Shown here piece by piece: positions 1-10,105 of a stretch of DNA of 64,000 nt (positions are counted from its first letter, which is position 1; each line of letters starts with the position of its first letter). Under the pieces are notes generated by a model. That model did no database searches, was not told the DNA's origin, and saw nothing but the letters and a program-made list of their open reading frames with translations. The stretch is from Epiperipatus broadwayi (Eukaryota; Onychophora; Udeonychophora; Euonychophora; Peripatidae): positions 11,449,473-11,513,472 of the forward strand of contig JAQFVV010006215.1 of assembly GCA_028023455.1 (NCBI GenBank), read 5' to 3'. A program made the position numbers and the translations under genes.

Positions 1-1758
1 TGAGTGGTCTGAACTCTGTATTGCTCTTCTATTAAGTGTCCAAGTCTCAGATCCATAAGTAAGAACTGGTAAAACATATTTATTAAAAACCTTCCTTTTC
101 AAACACATAGGCATATTTCCTTTTAGTATTAAGTTATTTCTACCAAAAGCACTCCAACCAAGTTTAATTCTATGATTAATTTCATCCATTATGTTTCCAT
201 CTGTAGTAATAATCTGACCAAGGTATTTGTAGTTGTTAACTTCTTCTAACTCATCATAATCAATCTTTATTTTCATCTTTTGAGAAAATCCATTGAACAT
301 TACTTTAGTCTTTTTAACATTTACCTTTAGTCCTACTTTCTTACTTTCATCTGATAACTCTTGCAACATTTCCTGAAGCTCTAAAGCATTATTTGCAAAA
401 ACAACTACATCATCTGCAAAATCCAAATGACTTAAATAATTTCCATTTACTTTTACTCCTTTAGTTTCCCATTTTAATCCATAAAATACTTCTTGCAGCA
501 CTGCTGTAAAAAGTTTTGGAGATATGGAGTCACCTTGTCTTACACCCTTCTCAATGTTAATCTTCCTAGTATCATTATGTAATCTAATTGTTGCTGTTGC
601 ATTTTTATAAATATTCTTCAGAATATGACAATATCCTGGGTCTATACCTTGATGATCCAATGCTTTAATCACTGAAGAAATGTTTATAGAATCAAATGCC
701 TTTTCATAATCTACAAATCCAAAGCATAATGGCAACTCATATTCATTGGTCCTTTCTATAACTTCTCTCAATACTTGGATATGATCTACTGTACTAAAAC
801 CACTTTTAAATCCAGCTTGTTCTCTTGGTTGGTTGAAATCCAATGTTCTCTGTAGACGAGTTGTAATTATCTTGGTAAAAATTTTGTATAAAACTGATAA
901 AAGGCTGATAGGTCTGTAATTTCTAATATCTTCTTTATCACCTTTTTTAAATATTAATATTAATACTGCATTCTTCCAATCATTTGGTACATCTTTATCA
1001 TTTAGACATTTGGTATATAACTTTGCCAAAATTCTTTCTATTTCTTCACCTGCTTCTTTTAATATATCAATTATAATTCCATCATTACCTGGAGCTTTTC
1101 CTTTCTTCATAGATTTAATTGCATGTCTCACTTCTTCACTTAAAATTCTTGGCAATTCAGAAGATGTAATAGATATAGGAGGTACTTGTTCTTTATTACT
1201 ATATAATTCTTGATAGAACTCTTCTACCCATTTCATGATGTCATCTCTCTTTTTAGTAATAGTTCCATCTTTTTTTCTTATTGCAGATATAAGTTTCCTA
1301 CCAATACCAAAATGTTGTTTTACACTCTTGAGACTTTTATTCTCTTCTACAGCCTTCCTTGCTAGTTCACAATTATATTTTCTTATATCATTATCAACTC
1401 TTTTTCATACCATTTTACAAAATTCGAGATATTCAATCCTTTTTAATGCATCATTTTTATATATCTTCATATTCCTTCTTTTCTTCATTAATTCTCTAGT
1501 CTCAGTAGAAATTTTATTGGTCAATTGTGACTTTCTTCTACCAGCTATCTTTGTTGCAGTTTTTAAAAGTGTATCAGTTATTTTCTTATTAATTTCATTC
1601 AAATCTGAATCATATTCAAAATCTACTAATAACTGAAACTGATTTGCAAGTTCTAATTTAAATTCATTAGAATGCTTCTGAAGATTAGAAATATCAACTG
1701 TAAATAATGTTTTTCTTAGTAATTTTTGTCTCTCTAGTTTTGCATTAACACTTACATC
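1..1758 (-). pseudogene. RTE reverse transcriptase ORF with one stop
   Basis: Codon-by-codon reading of the minus strand from 1758 to the window edge gives one continuous frame of about 585 codons, broken only by a TGA at 1405-1407 (context FCKMV-stop-KRVDND; a CGA-to-TGA change would explain it). RT landmarks in order are KAPGNDGII (near 1075-1110), YRPISL (near 905), GFVDYEKAFDSIN (near 680-720), RQGDSISPKLF (near 510-540), LDFADDVVVF (near 395-425, catalytic Asp pair present), YKYLGQIITTDG (near 195-230) and TYGSETWTLNRR. Upstream of 1758 the frame is lost through a small indel and two adjacent stops. The product would be the endonuclease-RT polyprotein of an RTE LINE. It has decayed only slightly, so this insertion is probably the youngest of the three copies. 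Confidence 0.87.
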
Positions 1759-1920
1759 TTACTAATTGATGATCACTTCCTGTGTTGAATTTATTAAGAC
1801 CATCACAATCTTGAAATATGTATTTTATATTAGTCAAAATATAATCTAATTCTGCAGTGCCTTCATTTGGATGTTTCCATGTCAATTTCCTTTTAACGTT
1901 TTTCTCAAAAAAAAAAAAGA

Positions 1921-2018
1921 ATTTATAATATAAAGTTTTTCTTTTTCTACAATCTTCACAAGTTTATGTATTTATAATATAAAGTTTTTCTTTTTCTACA
2001 ATCTTCACAAGTTTATGT
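1921..2018. repeat. 49-bp perfect tandem duplication
   Basis: Bases 1921-1969 are repeated exactly at 1970-2018 inside the endonuclease part of RTE copy 1. Copies 2 and 3 carry this stretch at most once, so the duplication arose after insertion or in this lineage. It breaks the endonuclease frame. Confidence 0.9.
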
Positions 2019-2195
2019 CCGCTCTCATTTCTATTACCATAACTAAATTTGCCTACAACACTTTCATCTTTCATTTGTTTAGCAATTCTAGATTTTAACA
2101 TGTTGTTTAGTCATCCATATAAAAATCTTCTACTACTTCGTCACTATGAGAACTTTCTGGGACATTTGTTATCTGCTATTAAGTTGAATAACTTA

Positions 2196-2649
2196 ACATT
2201 ATTACAATAACATTATTGCAACTTCATAAAAAGTAATAGTCAATCTCTGGCCTCTTCCACTTCTTATTATTCGCTGTTTAGTTAAGTAAGATTTATTTTT
2301 CGTTTTACTTAGAATATTTTTGATTTAACTTTTTTTTACATTTTTAGAATTAGGATGAATTGTTTTAATTGTTCCAGAGTTTGCAGCAACAAGTTCTAAG
2401 CTTGGAAATAAATTTCCACATTTTATAGTTCCTTAGTTAAATTAAATATTGCCTTTCTTTGCATTTATTACTGAACATTTTTTTTTAATTTTATTTATAA
2501 AAGATTTCATAATTTTTCTGTCTAGAAGTTGACAAAAAGCTGTTTTCAAACATAGTAATAAATAGTATTTCGCTTTCAATTCCTGATAAAATCACACTCC
2601 TTAACATGCTAGTGTTTTCAAGACTCAATTACTATCTACCAATAATCAA
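2196..2649. other. AT-rich gap, nothing identified
   Basis: Unannotated sequence between RTE copy 1 and the next LINE. Reading both strands shows no coding frame, repeat unit or RNA-like fold I can support. Confidence 0.5.
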
Positions 2650-3966
2650 GCCTACTAAAATCTTCAGTAAACAAACATGCTCATTATGTACTAAGCTATT
2701 GTGGAAAAGGAAGGTTGTGGCCATACCTTGGCAAAGGCCTGCACCAATTTAAACCAAAAATTTCAACCTACTGACACACCACCTCACCATAGTAAAGGAT
2801 GGTTGACTGACATCTGGACACATGTCAATGGATGTATAAACTTAACTCCAAATATCTTCAATGAAAAAAAGTCCTACTGGGAAACGTATAGGCTAAAGAA
2901 AGGTCCTTCAGCTCTCCATAATGCTCTTGGATTAAACAACAAATTATTGATCAAAAAAACCAAACACTGGTTTCTGGAACCCAAATTTATTGATTTTCTT
3001 CTGAAATTAAACCTCCCATAACTACCCACTAATCAGTTCCTCATAATAAAAAGGGGGTTTAACAAAATTAGCTCTCAATGTCAACTCTGTCAGAGGGACG
3101 GGGAAACAATTCAACACATTTTCTTAGATTGTCCATCTCTCAGCATTCTTAAGTCTTTCATTGATGAAAAGGTAAAATGTTGTTCTACAGACACATTCTT
3201 AATCCAGCAAGCAATTAAAGCTGGCAATTTTGCTAACATTAGATTAGCAATTTTCTTATTCTTTGCCATCTGGCTAATGAGATGCAGTTTTGTTCTGGGC
3301 AATGTGAACACCAGCACCCTTCAAGCATTTAAAACACTCATCAAGGGTAATATCATCAGAGATAAAATGCTTGCTCTGGATTGGCTGCATCAACAAACCT
3401 GGGCCGGCACCTCCATGTTAGTTCACTGATTATTGTGAAGATATCAATGATCAAATTTGAGTCTTGCTTCATCAATGCGATACCAAAATGAACTCAGTCA
3501 TACATGAGAACTCTACCAGACTATCTAATGACTACCAATTAGCAAATTGATCACACCATCTACCTCAATAATAAAAGTTAACATATTTAATTATGAACTG
3601 AATGGCTTAACTTATAAGAAAGTGATGGACAGATCTCAGGATGCTTGGGCTCAGACTAATGGATTGGGAGCAAATCACTGACCTCACCAACGTTCCCCCA
3701 GCCCACTTAGTCTCTGCTTTGCATTGATTTTAAACTTATACTTATTATAGGTTTTGATGTGCTTTTCAACCCTCAAAGAGGCATGCATAACTGTTCAACT
3801 GGGACAAAGTGTGGTCCAATCTAGAATTGTACTGAAGCGTTGATCCAACAATTATGTATGTATTCACTTTTCATTTAGCTATTGACATTGCTTGGTATTC
3901 ATGTAATCATCATGTATAAAGTTTGTATCAATTGTTTAAATAAATCGTTATTTTTAAAAAAAAAAA
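2650..3966 (+). mobile_element. 5'-truncated LINE, C-terminal half plus 3' UTR
   Basis: This plus-strand LINE fragment consists of the C-terminal coding part (2701-3429), a 3' UTR of about 500 bp, an AATAAA at about 3939 and a terminal A-run near 3955-3966. The upstream limit is set where the coding frame fades (2650-2700) and is approximate. The element differs from the RTE copies: its tail is poly(A) and its C-terminus carries a CCHC finger. Related C-termini occur at 30.3 kb (plus) and 24.9 kb (minus). The 3' UTR is richer in G and C than its surroundings. Confidence 0.75.
2701..3429 (+). pseudogene. LINE ORF2 C-terminus with CCHC finger
   Basis: One frame runs 242 codons from 2701 to the TGA at 3427-3429, broken only by a TAA at 3019-3021. 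After that stop the motif LPTNQFLIIKRGFNK leads into CQLCQRDGETIQHIFLDC, a CX2CX8HX4C finger of the reverse-transcriptase zinc-binding type, followed by a hydrophobic helix region. In LINE proteins this domain follows the RT and probably binds nucleic acid. The RT itself is absent, as expected from 5' truncation. The same LPT-x-FL-RG-C spacing occurs at 30.33 kb, so the two elements are related. No start codon is meaningful because the fragment is truncated. Confidence 0.78.
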
Positions 3967-5030
3967 CATTTTTTTTAATGTATTTTTTTAAAAAAATGTA
4001 TTTTTTAAATATTAAAACACAATTTTGAATAACTTTTTTTCCCATATGAAAAAAAAATAGAAGTTTTTATTTAAAAAAATATTGAACCGATTATTTTTTT
4101 ATAGTAAGATTTTCACAATACCATCCTCTCCCCCGCCTCTATTTTATTAATATCTTTGACAAAAGTTTTAAATTACTTTTACAAACTCTATCTAGATTTT
4201 AATCTATATTGTTAAAAATAATTTTTTGTGGGTATATATATAAAGCAATAATGAAATCTAAAAATTACATAACAAATCAATAAATTGACATTTTTAGTTT
4301 GTTAACAATTTGTTGAAAAAAAAGTAATAAAAATTATTTTTCAAATATTTATCTGCTTATTTAATAGAAGAATTGACTACTACATAATGAATGATCAGTT
4401 TATAATGCTATTAGCAAATTTATTAAGTTATTAAACATGGATTCAGCTTATTTAGTAAAGATTGAACAGCAAACGAGATATAATTACACTTTCTCAGCTT
4501 ACATTCAACATCTGCCTTAAAAGCCATCTATTCTTTTACTCTACTTCAAAGTTATCTATTGTATACTAGACAGTAATGTCAACAAAATGTCCAGATTATT
4601 TTAGCAGTCATCAATAACACCCAGAAATCCTTGACTTTTTTATACTATCCAAGCTAATGATTTCACATTTAAGCATTCTATGATTTGTACCTAAGTCAAC
4701 TATATTGATTTGATATTCGATTAGAAATTATACATTTTACTGATATTAGTTATATTCCAATTGCAAATGATCTTACCTCTTTTGTGAAATTTATATAGTA
4801 CTTTTTAATATTGAATGGAATAATTTTTAATAAGTTTGGAATTAGGATTATAATAATAATTATTCTCAAAAATTACAAAATGCACAAAACAGAATTAATA
4901 GAATATCTCAAATTTGAATGCCTAAATTGTTAGCTAAATAATATTGAATTACATAAAATTTTATTTTAAAATACTCCAGTAATTAATTATGTTATATGAT
5001 GGAAATATAAGCATACTTTGCAAAAATAGT

Positions 5031-5062
<32 letters not shown>

Positions 5063-6583
5063 CATCCCATCTTTGAGGGGGTAATTTTTTAACTTTTTTT
5101 TTAATAGCCCCTCCATACTACCCCCTTTTTTCCATAAAACAATTTTGACTTATAATGTCTGCATGGTTTGATGCAATGAAAGAGTTGATGAACTCTGGAA
5201 CCCAAGATCCATGGATCTGTCACTTCTGGTACTCAAACTTCTTACGAATATTCCAGAGAGATTATTTTTACTTACTTGTAACCACAAGTAAAATAACTCA
5301 CAAACATATATATTTTAAAAATTACAAATTTTAAATTTCTTAGTTTCTTACTAGCAATAAAAATATAGGCTTTTTTGCAAATATTTATATATGCTAATTA
5401 TAATGAATAAGTCTGTGGGATGTTGTTCGCTTGCAAGAGCTAAATGAGAAAATAACATTGATATCTGCTTCATTTCCATCAGAGAAACTCTTCGCTCTCC
5501 CCGAAGGGTGTTTTATTTGGAAAATTTAATAATAGTCTTCGCAGCTAATTACTGATAATGAAGTAAAAAGAAATAGTAAACCGAGTCAAGAATGAGTTAT
5601 AAATTATTAAAGTTTAATTTTTAATGTATAGAATAAGAAAAGGTAAAAGCTTCTGAAGTTAGAGAAAATAATAAAAAAGTTAAGAAACAATATAAATGTT
5701 CTTTATAAAACAGCGAAAATAATTTAATTCGTATTCAAATAAAATTTAAAAAAAAAATTAACAGAAAAAGATAATAAATTTAAGGGAAGAATGAATTAGT
5801 AAAATTAGGATGAACGAGAAAAAGAAATTAAAATATAGATAGATAGATAAATAAATGGAGATAAATGTCTACAGATATATTGGCAAATCTTGTAAAAACT
5901 GAATGAAGGTATAAAGTAAATTTGTGTAAGTATATTACCTAATTAATTGATTAATGATAGATAATAGTTGTCACTAATAAAAATGCCAGCCTTGAATAAC
6001 TAAAAAAAAGATTTACTTAAAAAAAAACCTATTTGCTTTAAAATCAGTTGACGTATTTTCAATTTGAACAACAATTTGATGAAACGTTTTTTTTAAAACT
6101 TTCAAAAACTTCTTCCTATATACTTTTTCAAAAACAACATTCTTCACATTTATTTTCATCAACTAACCAAAAAAATACGGGCAAAACTCTAAACAAATGA
6201 TTGTTAGATTTATTTTTTGAAGTTGATTTTCTTTTTCTTTTTTCTACTCTATTCTTTTTTTATTTTATTTTTTTATTAAAAGTTCCAGAATTATGTATAA
6301 TACAATAAATTTTATAATTGTTGGTTAAATTTGATTCTATTGCGATTTCTAGATACAACACACGCTTGTGATACGATTAATAAATAAATATCGCTGGATA
6401 TCTACAGTTACACATAACATTTGATAAATCTTTTTAGCTGGAACAAAGTAAATATTTTTGCAAACTTTTTATAAAAATATGTAAGCATTTTATGATTTTA
6501 TTTTCATTTTATTCAGCTTTCTGTAGAAGAAAAAATTTTGTATTTTTATTGTTTTACATTTAGATATTATAATAACATCATAA
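3967..6583. other. AT-rich intergenic stretch
   Basis: No gene is visible. It contains long A and T homopolymers (a palindromic T-run/A-run near 5030-5060), a short inverted repeat around 5273-5290, and a less AT-rich patch near 5150-5240 and 5405-5515 with no recognisable frame or tRNA-like box. Confidence 0.5.
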
Positions 6584-7242
6584 TATTTAACACAGCATTA
6601 CGCTGTTGCACATGCGCTTTGAAGATTTTAACTATAAATCAATGAATACTAACACTCAACCACATAATAAAGTCTTTGAAAAAGATAGAATGGCCATCTA
6701 TCTTTTCGAACCCAAACGCTTTTGTATGGGCGAATCTTAAGTGTTTGAAAGTGAAAGCGTGAATATATTAAATAATCACTTTAAATTACTATTACATGCT
6801 TGAATGAAAGACGCTAATGAAATTTACTAGAATTTGCAACAGCGTAATGCTGTGTTAAATATTACAGTTTACAAACATCACGCTATAAAAATGATTTATT
6901 TACATACATTTAATATCAAATAAGAAGAATGACGTATCGTAAATTCTAGTAAATTTCATTAGCGTCTTTCATTCAAGCATGTAATAGTAATTTAAAGTGA
7001 TTATGTAATATATTCACGCTTTCACTTTCAAACACTTAAGATTCGCCCATACAAAAGCGTTTGGATTTGAAAAGATAGATGGCCATTCTATCTTTTTCAA
7101 AGACGTTATCATGTGGTTGAGTGTTAGTATTCATTCATTTATAGTTAAAATCTTCAAAGCGCATGTGCAACAGCGTAATGCTGTGTTAAATATTACAGTT
7201 TACAAACATCGCGCTATAAAAATGATTTATTTACATACATTT
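6584..7242. mobile_element. Inverted-repeat insertion with 13-bp target duplication
   Basis: A 659-bp insert is flanked by identical AATAACATCATAA copies at 6571-6583 and 7243-7255. Inside, a left arm (about 6588-6835) and a right arm (about 6938-7190) are near-perfect reverse complements. The arms end in a motif like ACACAGCATTACGCTGTTG, which also occurs at 6836-6858, so a smaller 270-bp unit with matching ends (6588-6858) sits within the larger one. A further stretch of about 50 bp (TTTACAAACATC onward) occurs directly twice, at about 6867 and 7198, after each right-hand terminal motif. No ORF is present. It looks like a foldback or MITE-like non-autonomous element. The 13-bp duplication is longer than that of most MITE superfamilies, so the class is uncertain. 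Confidence 0.75.
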
Positions 7243-7592
7243 AATAACATCATAAGTAACTTTGATTAAATTATGTTTTTATTTTCCGAGAGTATTTTTA
7301 AAATGAAGATTATAAATAAAGAAATTCTGAATGCTATTTGATTTAAACCAATGACTTTACAAGTAATCTTAAAATATTTTAATAATTTTTATAAGAGTAT
7401 AAGATTTGACTATGTATTATATGTATATATTTGATAATATCATCATCATCATCAACCATTATCAATTCATTGCAGGATGGAGGTTTCTCCAAGTTCAATC
7501 CATCTTCTCTGATCTTCAGCTTCTCTTCTCCACATCACTCCTGTACACTTTCTTATTTCATCTATCCATCTCACATGTGGTCTTTTTCTGGG

Positions 7593-7874
7593 TCATTTAC
7601 AATCTCTTGGAATCCAGTTTAAGATTTCAATTGTCCATCTATTATCATCTCTTCTAGCAATATGTCCAGCCCAACTCCACTTCAGTCTTTTAATTTTTTC
7701 AATGAGGTTAGTAACACCTGTTTGTTCTCTTACCCATATATTGCATTTTCGATCTCTTCTTGTTACTCCCAACATGCATCTCTCCATACTTCTTTGAGTG
7801 GTCTGAAGTCTCTGCATTGCTCTTCTATTAAGTGTCCAAGTCTCAGATTCATAAGTAAGAACTGTAAAACACAT
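7593..7874 (-). pseudogene. RTE C-terminal domain remnant
   Basis: A 93-codon open stretch on the minus strand reads LTYESETWTLNRRAMQRLQT, then RSMERCMLGVTRRDR, KIKRLKWSWAGHIARRDDNR and LNWIPRDCK. This is the conserved tail after the RT in this branch of RTE elements (TYG-ETWTL, RAMER-LG-RDR, W-GHIAR-D-RW, PR-GKR-GRP). Copy 1 loses it at the window edge and copy 3 carries a more decayed version at 15770-16190. It is the best single diagnostic for the family here. Confidence 0.85.
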
Positions 7875-7999
7875 TTATTAAACCTTCCTTTTCAAACACA
7901 TAGGCATATTTCCTTTTAGTATCAAGTTTTTACCAAAAGCACTCTGACCAAGTTTAATTCTATGATTAATTTCATCCATTATGTTCCCATCTGTATTAA

Positions 8000-9033
8000 T
8001 AATCTAACCAAGGTATTTGTAACTGTTAATAACTCATCATAATCAATCTTTATTTTCATATTTTGAGAAAATCCATTAAAAATTACTTTAGACTTTTTAA
8101 CACTTATCTTTAGTCTACTTTCCTACTTTCATCTGATAACTCCTGCAACATTTCCTGCAGCTCTAAAGCATTATTTTCAAAAACAACTACATCACCTGCA
8201 AAATCTAAATGACTTAAATAATCTCCATTTACTTCCACTCCTTTACCTTCCCATTTTAATCCACAAAATACTTCTTGCAGCACTGCTGTAAAAAGTTTTG
8301 GAGATATGGAGTCACCCTGACTTATATCCTTCTCAATGTTGATTTTCCTACTATCATTATGTAATCTAATTGTTCTGTTGAATTTTTATAAATATTCTTT
8401 AAAATATGACAATATTCTGGATCTATACCTTGATGATCCAATGTTTTAATCACTGTACAAATGTTTATAGAATTAAATGCCTTTTCATAATCTACAAATC
8501 CAAAGCATAATGGCAACTCATATTCATTTTTCATTTACCTGGATATGATATACTGTACTAAAACCACTTTTGAATCCATCTTGTTCTCTTTGTTGGTGAA
8601 AATCCAATGTTCTCTGTAAACGAATTGTAATTATTTTGGTAAAAAATTTGTATAAAACTGATAAAAGACTGACAGGTATGTAATTTCTAATATCTTCTTT
8701 ATCACTTTTTTAAGATATTAATATTAATACTGCATTCTTCCAATCACATGGTACATCTTTATCATTTAGACATTTGGTATATAACTTTGCTAAAAAAAAT
8801 TATATTTCTTCACCTGCTTCTCTTAATATATCAATTATAATTCCATCATTACCTGAAGCCTTTCCTTTCTTCATAAATTTAATTGCATGTCTCACTTCTC
8901 CATTTAAAATTGTGGGCAATTTGGAAGATATAATAGATATAGGAAGTACTTGTTCTTTATTAGTATATAATTCTTGATAGAAGTCTTCTACCCATTTCAT
9001 GAGATCATCTCTCTTTTCTAGTAATGATTCCAT
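8000..9033 (-). pseudogene. RTE reverse transcriptase remnant, copy 2
   Basis: Homologous to the RT of copy 1 but broken several times. Recognisable blocks are GKASGNDGIIIDILREAGEE (near 8810-8870), CFGFVDYEKAFNSINICTVI (near 8460-8510; the Ser of copy 1's AFDSI block is kept but its Asp is Asn) and DDVVVF-like sequence near 8190 in which the first Asp region has changed. A frameshift after 8322 separates the palm motifs, and short deletions occur near 8015 and 8545. It cannot encode an active enzyme. Confidence 0.8.
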
Positions 9034-9412
9034 CTTTTTTTTATTGCATCATTTTACAAAATTCAAGATATTCAATCTGTTTTAATGCATCATTTTTGAA
9101 TATATTCATACTCCTTCTTTTCTTCATAAATTCTCTAGTCTCAATAGAAATGTTATTGGTTAATTGCTGCATTTTTCTATCAGCTATCATTGTTGCAGTT
9201 TTTAAAAGTGTATCAGTTATTTTTATATTAATTTCATTTAAATCTGAATCATGTTCAAAATCTACTAATACTTGAAACCGATTTGTAAGTTCTAATTTAA
9301 ATTTATTAGAATGTTTCTGAAGATTAGGAATATCAACTGAAAATATTGTTTTTCTTAATAATTTTTGTCTCTCTATTTTTGCATTAACACCTAACTTACA
9401 CCTTACTAATCA

Positions 9413-10105
9413 ATGATCACTTCCTGTGTTAAATTTATTAAGAACATTACAGTCTTAAAATATGTATTTTCTATTAGTCAAAATATAATCCAATTCTGCT
9501 GTCCCTTCATTTGGATGCTTCCATGTCCATTTCCTTTTAACATTTTTCTCAAAAAAAAAATTCATAATATAAAGTTTTTCTTTTTCTGCAAACTCCACAA
9601 GTCTATGTCCTCTCCCATTTCTATTACCACAACCAAAATTACCTACAGCACTTTCATCTTTCATTTGTTTACCAATTCTAGCATTAAATGCTCCCATAAC
9701 AATTTTAATTTATTGTTTACTCTGATCAAAAGCCTTTTGTACATCCATATAAAAATCTTCTATTACTTCATCACTATAAGAACTTGTTGGGCATAAACCT
9801 GAATTATCTGCATTTGGTATCTCCTATTAAGTTGTATAACTAATTTTGCAACTCTGTCCGATACATCATCAACCTCCACAATGTTGTTCTTTCACTTTTT
9901 ATTTATAATGAATCCAACTCCACTTTTATTTTCAATATTTGTGCCTTTATAGTAGAGTACATGTCCACTTTTTAAATCAATTGTCTCTTCACCTTTTTTT
10001 CTAACTTCACAAAGTTCAATAATATCCCATTTAATATAAAACAGTTCTTTTAATTATTGCAATCTTCTTTCACTTGAAAGTGATTTGGTAATATACAGTC
10101 AGTTA
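9413..10105 (-). pseudogene. RTE apurinic-type endonuclease domain remnant
   Basis: Minus-strand reading gives, in pieces, IKWDIIELCEVRKKGEETI, a YYKGTNIENKSGVGFII block, MQIIQVYA, GAFNARIGKQMKDESAVGNF and WTWKHPNEGTAELDYILTNR. These are the ordered motifs of the exonuclease-endonuclease-phosphatase fold that nicks target DNA in RTE LINEs. The family GDFNARIG box reads GAFNARIG here, so the Asp expected beside the Asn is replaced by Ala. Frame breaks separate the blocks near 9700 and 9850. The domain lies directly upstream of the RT on the minus strand. Confidence 0.82.

Larger units (their letters stand above)
1..2195 (-). mobile_element. RTE-clade LINE, copy 1 (cut by window edge)
   Basis: This is a non-LTR retrotransposon on the minus strand whose 3' end lies beyond base 1. 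The order on the minus strand is a damaged endonuclease part (about 2195-1760), a linker, reverse transcriptase, then the start of the conserved C-terminal region (LTYGSETWTLNRR near bases 75-30). The same sequence recurs at 7438-10105 and 15658-17335, so it is a dispersed repeat. The endonuclease half has deletions relative to copy 2 and a 49-bp tandem duplication, while the RT half is well kept. The RTE assignment rests on the endonuclease-RT order and on the QGDSISPKLF and FADD motifs. Only the 5' boundary near 2195 is approximate. Confidence 0.88.
7438..10105 (-). mobile_element. RTE-clade LINE, copy 2, near full length
   Basis: This minus-strand element includes both ends. Its 3' end is a TGATGATGAT-type tail (plus-strand ATC repeats at 7438-7456), the simple-repeat tail typical of RTE LINEs. 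Its 5' end lies near 10105, where the endonuclease N-terminus (SLSSERRLQ reading) begins. Order on the minus strand is endonuclease (10105-9400), linker (9400-9030), RT (9030-8000), C-terminal region (8000-7590), short 3' UTR. Relative to copy 1 it lacks about 150 bp of linker near 9045 and has several frame breaks, so it is inactive and more decayed. Confidence 0.88.

Noticed and set aside
7406-7919. Plus-strand frames of 60-85 codons
   Set aside because: Shadows of the minus-strand RTE C-terminal sequence; likewise the plus-strand frames at 1010-1636, 8774-9275, 9413-9796 and 16808-17164.
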